From positions 74,446,427 to 74,510,426 of the forward strand of contig OZ034968.1 of NCBI GenBank assembly GCA_964030785.1: a DNA stretch of 64,000 nucleotides, written 5' to 3'. Shown piece by piece: positions 12,526-24,672 of this stretch (position 1 is the stretch's first letter; the number at the start of each line of letters is the position of its first letter). The stretch is from Siderastrea siderea (taxonomy: Eukaryota > Cnidaria > Anthozoa > Scleractinia > Rhizangiidae). The translations under genes were made by a program, and so were the position numbers. The notes beneath the pieces are model-generated. The model saw only the letters and a list, made by a program, of their open reading frames with translations. It did not search any database and had not been told where the DNA came from.

Positions 12526-13218
12526 GCCTAAAAAATAATCAGGCTTTGTTTATGTGAATCTTCCCACCCGCCTCCCACCAGTGTGGAAATCCCGGCCCAC
12601 AATCCCGGGTGGGTTCGGTTTTGTTGTCTGTTCTCTCCGAGGGTTTCACTCCGGGTCTTCCGGTTTTTCATGCTCCACAGGCATCCCAGGCTCGCTGCAG
12701 GATTACTCAATAGCAAAACTGTGTTCGGTGATTTGTATGTGGATTTATAGTTTCCACTGATAAGTCACATGCCATTCAGCAGCCACTAAAGTTTCCGTAA
12801 CGAATGAACTATGGTCCACGTGTTGTTTTCTCGCACCGCATTTCAGCCAGTTCTGGTTTTCTAGTTTGTAGCAATTAATGCGAAATGCGAAGGCGTCCTC
12901 TTACCCCAGACCATGATAAAGCACTGGCTAATCTCTTCTAAAGTTAGCTCTTTTACTTTGCAGAAAGAATCAAATGGAGATAAATCTTATTTCAAAATAT
13001 TCGAGAAGTCTGGTGAAGGTTGTCTTGAAGACTGAGAAGACAGCAGCCTTTGGTTGAAGATCGAAGTAAAGCTAGAGGAGGAATAGATTTTTCGCGAAAA
13101 ATTGTGTAGTTTAGAAACACGTGAACTTTTTATTGTCGTTTAGGGAAAAGGAACTTGGTTGTAAATTCAGAAAGAGTACAAAATTACCCATGATATTTTT
13201 ATACGGTTTCTGTTAAGA

Positions 13219-13224
13219 AATAAA
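13219..13224 (+). terminator. Poly(A) signal, likely for SUPV3L1
   Basis: AATAAA lies about 700 bases after the SUPV3L1 stop codon. A 3'UTR intron (donor at 12522, acceptor at 12963) would put it only about 260 bases into the last exon. Confidence 0.55.
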
Positions 13225-13599
13225 AACGAAGTGCAAACGGTCTCCTGATATTTTTTATCTCTTGCAAGCGCTCACTGTCACCCGGAAAATCCACCTTTAC
13301 AGTAAATTAGACTGATTGAGAATCCGTCGAGAATTTTGAATGAAATCACCCTCTCAGCAAAAGCATTAAAACGGTGATCCTGTTGAATTACACGTTGTGT
13401 AAGAGATCTTATCTATACCTAACAAGGGTGGTCTGACCAGCCGATATATTGCAATGGAAACAACATACGTTGTTTGACAAGGTTTGCAGTAGTCTCTTCC
13501 CTTTTTTAACCACTTTTGGATCGACATTTCAGTCTTCAAGTTTCTGAGAAACCTTTTTTCTTTCGCTTGGTCCTCACTCGAACACAGAGCGTAAGAACA

Positions 13600-13735
13600 T
13601 TTCCGTCCCCAACGACTCCGTTTCTCAGTCAGCTCTAGGGGAGATTATCAGGTCTTACCAGCCTGCGCCGAGCGGGAATGGCGTAAAATTGATCCAGTGC
13701 ATGCCAATGTGCTCCTCCGTGCCAGGTGCAGAAAG
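13600..13735 (+). promoter_or_regulatory. Probable 5' non-coding exon of WDR54
   Basis: A donor-like GAAAG|GTAGGT ends at about 13735. An acceptor-like TGTGACCAG ends at 13987, two bases before the WDR54 ATG at 13990. This suggests a leader exon here spliced to the first coding exon. The 5' limit is not visible. Confidence 0.4.
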
Positions 13736-13989
13736 GTAGGTGGTAATTTGGTCGCAAGCTGCAAAGCGGCAGCCTAGTACCCCCGGGAAGTCTTTCTCCC
13801 ACCCTTAGCCCGTCCCTGGCCTACACCCTGCACCCAACCCGTCGACCCTCAAAGCTCGATAGGCCTGGTACCTAGCCGCGGGCGACGCCTGGAGGCTTTT
13901 GACACCTGCTCCACGAATTTTACCACCGCTCATTAGGCCCTGATTTCTTCACCTAAAAGAGTTCCATTGTACGTTTTTTGTGACCAGGA

Positions 13990-16900
13990 ATGTTTGCAAG
14001 GGATACTTCGGTGAATTTAAAAGCTAGTGCGTCCGCGCTATGCAATAATCTCACGGTTTTGTCGTCGAAGGAGAAGCAATCGGTGACTTATGGCGTTGTT
14101 CACAAGGCGTTTGTTTGTATTACCAACGTTACAAAGGGAAGCGTTGTAAACCAGAAACAGGTCTCTTGTAAAGGAGAAGGATCTTATAGTAGCTCTGCTG
14201 TGTTACAGGTCAGTCAACTGGCTGTTTATCGCGTCAATCCGGACGTTTATCGACTGAAAATTCTCGCAATATTTGGAGAAACAAAAACTGTTTATTATAA
14301 TGAAGTTTGACATAGTCAGTTTAGGCAGTTTTATCTTAATGCTGTACAATAATATCCAAGGGCAACGGGTTTCTTTTTCAGGTAGTGAGAGGTTTGACTG
14401 GCGTTTAAGAGAACTTGCCGCGTCTTTTATCTGTTTCTATACCCCTTAAGCTGAAAAGATATGTTAGCATGTATCTCATTTTGCGATCGATCTGTCTTAC
14501 AAAAGCCTAGTTAAATACACAATAATATCCTAGTTTTATTATTACCCTTTTGAGTTTTGAAATTTATTGTGGGTGTAAACTGCATTTTGTCTTTTCCAAC
14601 TTGAGACAGAGTAGTTTAATTATAGAGGGGAAAACATTCTAACAAAGTTCATTGTCATAGTGAATCATGTTATAGTTTTTCCCTGAATGTGTAGACTGCT
14701 CAATCTTTGAACACTGTTTTTCAACCCAAAATATATGCAAGAACATGAGACTAGACATTTGCAGAAATAATAATGGGGCATTGTCTGGTTAAGACAGGAA
14801 GTGTTGTATCTGGCAGTAAATCTTCATATAGAGCTGTACACCTGCCTTTTGGAAGAAAGACGAAGGAATTTGTTTTGTCAGTAGCTGCAAGCTAATTTTA
14901 ATGTGTTCTAACTTGTTCCCAGCTTTTCTTCAGTTTGCACAACTTGTGCACTACACTGTAGGTGATATATTCAGGTCATTTTGGAAATCAAAGGTTTCAT
15001 TAGAAGTGAAATTTTCTTGTCTTTTTTGTATAATTTCAATAACCTGGGTTTCATACCATAAAGCCCTCAATGGTACCAGTGTATCTATTAAAATCTTTCT
15101 TCAATTGAACATTAAAACTTTATTTACTCATCTCCGTGAGGCTTTTCTAAGCGAATAGCAAAATAATAGTAAATTTAGTTGCTTAAATAGGAAGATTAAT
15201 ACTTACATTATGATATTAAAGTTCCATGTGAAATTTGCCTCAGCAACCGCTTAAAACGGGTTACTGATTTGCTGGCTGTGAGCTCTTGTTGTAAGTCATT
15301 CCAAATAAAAACAACTCAACAATTAGATGTTTGTTAGACAGTGGAAGTACAAAAAAAAAAAAGGAATGTTAAATAATTGAGAATACCTGATGTCTACCAA
15401 ATAAACCATTGGCTAAGGTTTGGTCAGGCATGGAACCTTGATTAAAAGCTGAGCTGAATAGAAATGATCCTGGTACTCCAGCATTCAAGTTACAGTGACC
15501 AGATTTTGAGTTCAGCAGAAAACTAATACTATCCGTTGTACTTGTAATCATACCTTTTTAATGTGAGTGCATATTAAATAACTCATAAAACTCCACCATA
15601 TAGAGGTAGTCAGAGTTTTATGAGTTTTGGTCACTGTGGGATGTCCAAGAGCACTTCCCCTGGCAGTAAGCAAGTGTACATGTCATAGAGATGATGCCCC
15701 TAAGGAGATTTTCAATAGGCCATTTCACATTGGTGTCACTGTACTACAGAAACCTTCAAGTTTTGTCATGGTAATAAAGGTTATTGTTCTTTAAACTCCA
15801 TCGGGATTGGAAATTTTAAATAAGAAGGGAGCAACAAAAGAAATTCTGGTGGCTGTTAAGTCATGCTGTAATAGATTAATGCCCTTTAATTGGCCATTTA
15901 CATCATGCTGTCATCTATAGCTATTCTTAATATATTTCAGTGCTACCATTGACTCAGTTACTTCGATGTTTTGAATTTTGTTTTTTTCAGTCAAAATGGT
16001 GTGAGCTTCCAGAAAGAACAGTTTTAGTTATCACTTCAGTCAAGGGTGCTCAGGTATACTAAAGAGTGATAATTTTGTAATGCATTTGGATAAAGTAGAG
16101 TATTTTATAACTAATCCTATCTTCTCTTCATCCCATCTTAATTCTGACTAATACGGATTTCAAGTCAACCATTCATAGTAAGGATTACTGTGTTATTGCA
16201 TAAATGTTTTATGCTTTGAGGGCGAAAAAGAGAACAGTGCCTTGAAGACCAATGAATTCTGTGTAGAGAGAAGAGAAAGACTTAAAACTTTAATAAGTAG
16301 TTTGTCAGCTCCCCAAGCAATTTAGCTATCTTCTTTGTGAAGTCCTATAATTCCAAAACTAAACTGAATACATTTACCAGTATTTAATAATATGTTATTT
16401 GTTTTGTATTTTAGATGTTTGAAACTGATGGATCTATCATGATATTTTGGCAAGCGCTTGGAGAATGCTCAGAGGGAGGTCTGTTACACTTGACATTTGT
16501 TAATGTTGACTATTATAGAAATTAATACAAGATCTCATGACTCTTGGCAAGTGTACTTTATTGCAGTCTTTTATTTACAGTTTAAGATCTCAACCAGGGG
16601 AGTAAATTATAGATATGATTTGGAATTCAGGTTTCCCTTTCTACTATCCTGATCCATATGATTTCTTTTTTATTCTTCTTTGTGGCAAAGTCCCTGGTAG
16701 ATATCGTACATAGGATCCTACACAATCTTGTACATGCAGATGAGAGATCAAACTGCAACAACTGTAAACAAAGAGACTGTGACAGTGACACCTGGCATTA
16801 TTATTTTTATTTTTTTACAAATAAACCATCTTCTATTCTCTCTATAATTATTTTGAAGTTGAATGAAATTACATTCGGTTTTTTCATTCATACAGCAATA

Positions 16901-19255
16901 CTTGGATGTCTAAATACTTGACGGGTGCATGCATGAACTCACTTTTTGTTTTGGTGTGTCACACAGTTTATTCACATTTTGCAAGAGGTATTTGTGCGGC
17001 TGGAGACAAGTACATCTGTGTTGGTAGGTGAAATCTGTTTAAAACTAAGGTCACATTTTTTATTTTTGAATGAATGTGACGTGATAAAAAATCCTAATAT
17101 CACACGTCCAACATGGGGCACCTGAGGACGAGCAAAGGAGGTGTAGCTAACTAAGAGAAGAGAACTGCTTGAAAAGAAAGGGTGCTTTTAGAATTTAACA
17201 CATGGAATGAGGCAGGATCTGCAGCAAAGAGAGAATAACAAGTTTTGTCTGACTGTATTCTCTGTGAGGAACTGAATCTTTGGAACTACATGAAATGTAT
17301 AAATTTTTGCTGTCAGATTGGCATGTACTTGTTCTCCTTTTAATTGATCACAAAATGAAAAGAAAATGATGGAAAAAATGAGAACAATCCATTCAAGTCC
17401 AGGGAAAGATCTTCAGAGAGAAAATTGGCGAACTGACAAAGATCAAGGATAGCATCTACAGAAGGCACTCAGCTGTGTCTGGTAACAAATCCTTAAATGA
17501 AGCTTAAGATAATAATTAGCTAATTTTAATTACTTTTCAGGCAAATCTGATGGTGGGATCATGGTGTTTGATGTCCCTTCCCGTGGCACAGCTGTTAAAC
17601 TGCAAGAGACACTTGTTTCTCATAAGGTGGCCATATGTGAGCTGGAGGCCCAAGGTAGCCGCATGGTATCCACGGATGAGGAGGGCAACATTACACTCTG
17701 GCAATCAGGTGGCCATTTTACAGAGATTACCAAAATAGACGGAAAGGGGTTAGTAACATTTCCTGTGAAAAAGTTAATATAATAATACAATTATTGTTCT
17801 TAACAAGGAATTTTGGTGTCATAACTTCTGTCAGTGATATTGTATTGATGTACAAGATCACCCCAGTGAGGTCTAAGATCATAATAGATGACTTTTAATT
17901 CCAGTCCTTTCCACTGGGTTGCACTGCACAGAATTGTCACTCAAATCAATGTCATCATCATTTCTTCATTTTACTCATATTGTGATTTTTACTTTGAGGA
18001 TTTTATTCTGTACTTACACCAGTGATAGTTCTTACTTTCTCATCTTAGTAAGAAGGTTTTTCATTACTTACTGCACTAAATGTTTCTTTCTATCAGATTT
18101 CCTTGTTCATCTGTGTGCCTATATAAGGAGTTGATTATAGGTGGCTTTGCCACAGGCCACATTCGATTGTTCAGTGCTTCAAGTGGTGCCATTCTTATTG
18201 AGGCATGTGCTCATGCACGGTGGATTAGTGCATTGGATATATCTGTAGAGGCAGGGCTGGTAAGAGTATTGTTTAAGTGTTCAAAACATACCTAATTTAT
18301 TTATTATTAAATTCTCAATCTGATTTACTGAATTTCTACCTTTCTTTTTTGCTCACGTGGACAGGTTTTTACTTTCTAAGAAAACTGGATGCCCTGTCAA
18401 TTGCCACCTTTTCTGCAAGGACATTATGTCTAAGTTAACATTTTGGCAAGATAAGACAAAACTGTGTTGGGATATATCATTATGTTAAAGATGACTTCCC
18501 TTGATTACTTCTTGTGTACAAAAACTTTCAACCCATTTTAATGGGCCATTATGCACAAAATTTGGTTAGACATTACCTGATCACATTCTCTATGCAGAAA
18601 AAAGAACAACCTTCCACTTCAGCTACTGGGTTTCATGTTTTTAGCCAAAATGGATGCCAGCATTATATTTACAGACTACCAAATTCGTGCGCATGTTAAT
18701 GGAAGTTTTGGTTTATTTGTTTACAGCTCGTTTCTGCATCTGAAGACACTTTTGTAAGAGTTTGGAAAATTTCTGCAGATGACAGCCCAACAGTAAGTGT
18801 AGAAATGGAGATTATTAAATTATTATAAGTTACCACTTGTACATACTCTTAAAGAAGTGTAATTTAAATCTATCTATCTACACGTATAGACCAGTGAAGA
18901 GAGAACATTTATTTTCATTATAAATTAACCGTAGACTAAACTGTCTCTCACATTCAAGGAAGACAAAAAATTATGAGCAATATTTTAACCCTTTTCAAAC
19001 TGGGAAGGTTGGGGGGGGAGGCGGGAGTGATTGTGCCTGCACTGACTACTATGTTCTCCTGTTTTTTCGTTGTTGCTGTTGTTTTTTTTCTGACTAAATT
19101 TGCTAATCTTCGTCAACCCACAGATGGAGATGGTATTCCAGCAAGCCATTCCAGATGTCCAGTTGTGTGGAGCAAAATTTGTGGACCTGTCTGGCAACAT
19201 GTTTGGAGTAACAGGCTACGATTTGGGAGAAATAGTTATGTTCACCAAACAATGA
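13990..19255 (+). CDS. WDR54: WD repeat-containing protein 54
   Basis: Eight coding exons join in phase to 323 codons plus stop (human WDR54 is 334 aa): 13990-14208, 15991-16053, 16415-16478, 16967-17023, 17541-17748, 18097-18259, 18727-18792, 19124-19255. The start (MFARDTSVNL, then SALCNNLTVL) and end (GNMFGVTGYDLGEI) match the vertebrate protein along their length. In between are WD40-like strands: IMIFWQAL, GGIMVFDVP, GNITLWQSG, GHIRLFSASSG, EDTFVRVWKI. These correspond to blades of a beta-propeller, here without a separate second domain. The cell function is poorly defined; mammalian work links it to growth-factor signalling. The gene is about 0.75 kb downstream of the SUPV3L1 poly(A) signal on the same strand, with no sign of a shared transcript. 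No close AATAAA follows the stop codon. Confidence 0.93.
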
Positions 19256-21770
19256 AACATTCTTAAATTTTATACATTTTAAGCAACTCATTAGGTGAAG
19301 GGAGGTGACTTATAAAAATTATTACACAAAAACCACAAAAAAGTATGGTAGTTCCGTTTCCTCTACTGAAATGGTTAGCTTTCTTTAATTTACTTTTAAA
19401 GCAAACAGTGTTTTTACCTGTCTGCCAGTTAAGCTTATAAGCTTAACATTCTAAAACGTACCCAAACGTAAAACTCCATAAGTGTGGTAGAAGTTTTTTT
19501 GGTTTATTTATGATTTATTTTTATTTTATTTTTTATTTTTTTTTGGGGGGGGGGAGGGGTTGCCTTTTGAGACAATATGTTTTACGAAATTATTTATGTT
19601 TTGGAGATTGTCGTGGAATTCTATATCAGTGCAATAACTGCTTGGCCATCATATGATTTGTTAACGTGGCATTCCAAAATCTATTGCCCATTGCTTTTAT
19701 TAATTCTCCCGCGCTGATTTGCTCGTACCTTTGACAAAAGTGTCAGCAGTGGAACTATTCACCTATGGCTTTTCTTTCCACTTTAAAAGCTTTGACCCAA
19801 AAAAATACGGTCGATTTTATTCAATTTGAAGAAATAACTGGCTGTAATTAATGAAAACTAAATGTTTCTAACTTTGGACTGCAATGTATCTGTCAAATCC
19901 AAGAACACCCATCTCCCCGGGCAAACCCCGGGCATTTGATGCGAGGCTAGCTCCGTATAGTGGAGAATTTGACGCAAAACAAGGTGAAACGTTGGACGAA
20001 AGACGAAACGCTGGTCAATGGGTGCAAACAGCTACATAAGCGCTACATTAACAGAAACAGTATCTACCAGGGTGTTGCTCGTTTTGTTGTAGGTTCAACT
20101 TTAATGTTTTTGGTGTGGATTTGATGCAATTGATTAATTTTAATTTGTAATATGTGTTCATTATGGGCTTGCTGCGGTAGTGATCTGTCCAAAAAAAAGA
20201 TAAAAATCTTCGTCTGAGAGCCCAAGTTATACAATAAATAAAGACGAATAGAAAAAGTTCTACATCAACAAAAAAAGTGAATTATCAACTAAAGAAAGAC
20301 ACGACATTTCTCTGTTTTATTGGATCCACCTTACTTTACAATGTAGGCGATGCAAATATGTATAAGCGAACTGTTTGAAATTTAAATTTAGTTGTAAAAC
20401 GTCTGAAACATGGGAAATGTTTTGTTAAATAATTGCATCAATACCTTCTTATCTACAGGGTGGGAAATTTGAGTCGCTGTGAAGCCCTAGCCGGTGGGGC
20501 ATTTGACGTTGTAAACTGCCAATATAGTGGGGAGTTTGACCAAATCTTTTTCAAGAAAGTCAAATGGGGGGGGGGGGGGGGGTTGGGGATGGGCGCGCTT
20601 GGGTTTGACTGACACATAACTTGTAATCCTAGCATGTTATTTATTATATACATGTACTATTAGGTCCCGCACGTATCCCTTTTCAATCGGTTGTATCTGG
20701 AAACGGAGATAATTATTTTGTACGGTTGAGAATGAAAACGCTCCAACTATGAAGATATCAAAAGACCTCTTTAGAAAACGACGTCTTCTAAAGTAGAGAT
20801 TAGTAGCCGGAGACGGAGATTTATCGCTGCTGCGTGGGTGGCAACAATGGCGTTTTTTGTGCGGGTACGCTTTGACCATCCACCCACTCTCAAATGATCC
20901 AAAACGGAAAGTCACTTCAAAGTAGCGTTTTCAATCGCCCAGCTTGCGTGTGGTCGGTAAGGTCGGTAAGAAAACGAATGGAAGCGTATGCTTGTGGACG
21001 GAAAACGTTTTGAAAACGCGTATTCAAACATCCCCCATTGTCAAAAACAAACAAATAAAAACGACACGTGCGGGCATATAAATGTGTCCCTGTTGATTAT
21101 CTCACTTGTATCTGTGTGTTTGGTTAGAAATGAGCAAAAAAAAAGGAATAGGTCAAACTTGGTAACATAATCAATCAATAACACGTCTTCTTTATTGTAG
21201 CACGATTTCGGTAGATGCTGGAAATCTATGAATGATAGTTTCATTTCTTAGAACAGCCCCGGCAAATCATAGCAAGCAAAGAGAAAGTGCAGAAAACTCG
21301 ACCCCGTTCCCAGGGTCTTCTCTCTTCCTCCTTCGAGAAAACAAGTTTCTCGAGAGAGGAAGAGAGAGGACCCTGGGAACGAGGTTGCAGCTAACTTAAC
21401 AAACTTGCTTCAACAGTAAATCCCATATGTTAAGATAAATATTTCATTGTTCGATTTATTCCATAAATCTAGAGAATATTTACTTTGAGGGGAACGACAT
21501 TCGTAGCTCTGCCACAGTTTTGCCGGGCGTTTTCTCGGTGGTTTGTTTACGCCATATTGGAATAAATATTTCGCACATGAACGTTTGATTTTCAAATTTT
21601 GCAAGCAATTCGTCAAATACATCTCCCCTAGATGACGAATTTTTTGCGTGACTGCCAATTGTACAGAACAATGTCGAGCATTGCAATGAAAAGAGCTCAG
21701 TAATATTCTCACTAAAAAATTAATTAATTAATTAATGCATTGTGAAACGACCAGTAAAATACTCCGCCGT
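19256..21770. other. Gene-free stretch with low-complexity DNA and repeat relics
   Basis: No exon could be supported. It contains a T-rich then G-rich run near 19500-19560, a poly(G) run near 20566-20583, a repeat piece near 20650-21030 sharing GAAAACGCGTATT with 10 kb, and a TTAA-rich run near 21717-21735. Confidence 0.5.
21302..21385. repeat. Hairpin (palindromic relic)
   Basis: CCCCGTTCCCAGGGTCTTCT at 21302 pairs with AGGACCCTGGGAACGAGG ending near 21384. The purine/pyrimidine flanks (CTCTTCCTC / GAGGAAGAG) extend the stem and the loop is short. It resembles the 11741 hairpin in size and in its CAGGG-containing stem. Confidence 0.65.
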
Positions 21771-22059
21771 CCTTAGGAACGCATCAATGCACTGCGGGCT
21801 CCCCTTATAAATAGATTACACCACGTGGCTTTGATTTCACTGTGTCACGGCGCCGACGCTTATTTCCCTTTCGTAAACGACTTTTCAAGGTTCGCTTGTA
21901 TCGGCTTGTCAACCAACCGCAGCCCGCCTTCGATTCCTTGCACTTTTAGCTAGCGTTAAACCGTCTTTTCCTCGACTACATGGCGGAACCAGCGGGAGAA
22001 TTACCGCCTTTGCTACCAGTGGCGGTAGAACGCCTGCTAACCCAGAACCGCCCGCTAAC

Positions 22060-23823
22060 CCATAGGAAACCCAAGCATAATATTTGAATATCATTAAAAA
22101 TGGCGTTTCAAAATATAAGACTTTGTATGGGATTTCGAAGCGAACATTTTGAGCAATACATAACAACGAACTATCTGAATCAAGTTTATGAAACATTACA
22201 TGGTGTTGTTTGTTATTCTTACAAAGCATTTTGAGCAATTTTAGGTCCATTTACTTAACTGTGTTAGTACGTGTATAATACATTGACAAGGAAGGAGTCA
22301 TTTGGCCCGATTTAGCCACTATCACCGCTCGACACGTTTCGGAATTCGCTCGAATTTACCCACAAATATAGTTCAGGCTCCCATTCTGACTTAGCGACTT
22401 GACAAAAGGAAGACATACAAGTGATTTTCTCAAAACCAATTGCACATACCTCGTGTCCCAAAAGAATTATCCACTGCACAAAATCATAATTGTATCTCAA
22501 AATAGGCCGCCATGGATGCGTGAGGATCCCGATGGTCCCATTTGACAGCGGTCGGCACTGGACACCAGTCAACTTATGCCCTTCTGGGGAGGGCCACGCT
22601 CGTTTTGGTCGTGTTACAATTTTGTAGTAACTATGACCCGGTGCGGACATAAGATTGTCGCTCCGACGCAGTCTGGTTCGCGTGAGAAAATCGCTGCGTG
22701 TTACAAGCGGATAGCAAAAATAAATCATTCCCATTTCTGAATTTATATCCCTTTTTAGGGTGTATATTTTCTTGTTTTTTTAATAAGTAGGTTACCTGAC
22801 CGGCTTCATGCAAATATAGAAATAGATATAGTATATACAATAACAATTTTAAAACAAAACATTTTCACGCGCGTGAGGATATGAATTTAAATGAATTTGC
22901 CGACTTAGGTTCAAAAAAAAAAAATCTGATATATAAAACCTATCGACGAATGAAATTGAACACATTTAATTCACACAGTACGTATTTAAAATTTACGCAG
23001 TAGACCGACCTGTATTACAAACGTTTTGTACATGAACGCAAATATGTTCAATTTACCACGCATGAATAGAAACATTGGAGGAAGGAGAAACACGGTTCAC
23101 TTTCTTTTTTGCTTGACTCATTTTCATTTTCTAACGGCCAAGACCGTTTTAATTTCTTTCGATAACTTAATTCTCTCCACAAGGTCACGGAGTCCCGCGC
23201 AGCGATTCCAGACTACGTTGGAGCGACAATTTGTGTCCGCACCGGGCCATAGTTACTACAGAATTGTAACACGACCAAAACGAGCGTGGCCCTCCCCAGA
23301 AGGGCATAAGTTGACTGGTGTCCAGTGCCGACCGCTGTCAAATGGGACCATCGGGATCCTCACGCATCCATGGCGGCCTATTTTGAGATGCTATTATGAT
23401 TTTGTGCAGTGGATAATTCTTTTGGGACACGAGGTATGTGCAATTGGTTTTGAGAAAATCACTTGTATGTCTTCCTTTTGTCAAGTCGCTAAGTCAGAAT
23501 GGGAGCCTGAACTATATTTGTGGGTAAATTTGAGCGAATTCCGAAACGTGTCGAGCGGTAATAGTGGCTAAATCGGGCCAAATGACTCCTTCCTTGTCAA
23601 TGTATTATACACGTACTAACACAGTAAAGTAAATGGACCTAAAATTGCTCAAAATGCGTTGTAAGGATAGCAAACAACACCATGTAATGTTTCATGAACT
23701 TTATTCAGTTAGTTTGCTGTTTTGTATTGCTCAAAATGTTCGCTTCGAAATCCCATACAAAGTCTTATATTTTGAAACGCCATTTTTAATAATATTCAAA
23801 TATTATGCTTGGGTGTCCTGTGG
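22060..23823. mobile_element. 1.76 kb foldback element inserted in the DIRS gag region
   Basis: Two near-identical inverted arms (22060-22699 and 23198-23823) flank a spacer of about 500 bases. The ends are CCATAGGAAACCCAAGC on the left and the complement of CCACAGGACACCCAAGC on the right. CTAAC (extendable to GCTAACC depending on where the terminus is drawn) lies on both sides and fits a target-site duplication. Removing the element rejoins the Pro/Ala-rich gag sequence. No transposase is visible. The arms carry an open frame of about 117 shared codons, read outward-to-end on opposite strands. Confidence 0.75.
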
Positions 23824-24165
23824 CTAACCCAGACCCTCCCGCAGAACTTTTCGCAGAACTGGCGGCACAACCCGCTGCTCCTAGTCAGGTAATTTCTAGT
23901 TTCTGGTGCATTTCGTTCGTTCTTAGCATTAGTTACCCGTTGTACGACGCGTTTCGTGTCTTTTCTCCAACGTTTGGGTTATTTGGTTTTTCTTGCAAGT
24001 TTTATTCTAGTTCCTTGTTTAGCATATTCAGCGTTCCACGTGTCCGTGGGGCATATTTTGTTTGCCCTTTTCGCTTCCTTTTGTTAACGTTGTTCGTACA
24101 TGTATTTCACTTGACTCGGTTCCTTGCATTGTGCCCGTTTGGGCAAAGATATTTGTTGTGTTCCA

Positions 24166-24672
24166 TTCGGCTCCGGGAGCCGATTTTGTTTGCATCGAAA
24201 TATTTTTTGTTTGTGTATACGGTGCAGGACCGTTCGGCTCCGGGAGCCGGTTCTTTGTCTAAAACACAACTTATTGTGTTTGCAGTCTGGGGCCGCTCGG
24301 CTCCGGGAGCCGGTTTTGTTCGGAACGAATCGTTTTGTGCATATGGTCCGGGACCGTTCGGCTCCAGGAACCGGGTTCTGTTTAAAACTCAGTATTAGTG
24401 TACACGGTCCGGGACCGTTTGGCTCTGGGAGCCTGTTTTGTTTGGAGCAAGATATTGTGTTTGCGGTCTGGGAGCCGGTGTTGGTCACAAATACGGTCCG
24501 GGACCGTTTCGCTCTGGAAACCGGTTTGTTTTCGGGAGAAAACTTTTTGTTAACACGGTCTGGGACCCTTTCGGCTCCGGGAGCCGGTTTTATTCGGCAA
24601 AATTGTTATACGGCCTAAAACCGCTTGTTTGGCTCTGGCATATAGTCGATTCGGGATCTTTCGGCTTTGGGG
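24166..24672 (+). repeat. Minisatellite of about 9 palindrome-cored units, ~60 bp spacing
   Basis: The core CGGCTCCGGGAGCCGG and variants recur near 24167, 24232, 24297, 24358, 24420, 24468, 24510, 24570, 24634 and 24658. Each is preceded by a GGTCCGGGACCGTT-like block and followed by TTTTGTTYGG. GGCTCCGGGAGCC is palindromic around one central base, and GGTCCGGGACC is a second palindrome, so each unit can fold. The array lies in the inferred gag intron. Confidence 0.8.

Noticed and set aside
12528..12760. Open frames on both strands after the SUPV3L1 stop
   Set aside because: They are in 3'UTR or intron sequence and match no known continuation of the helicase.
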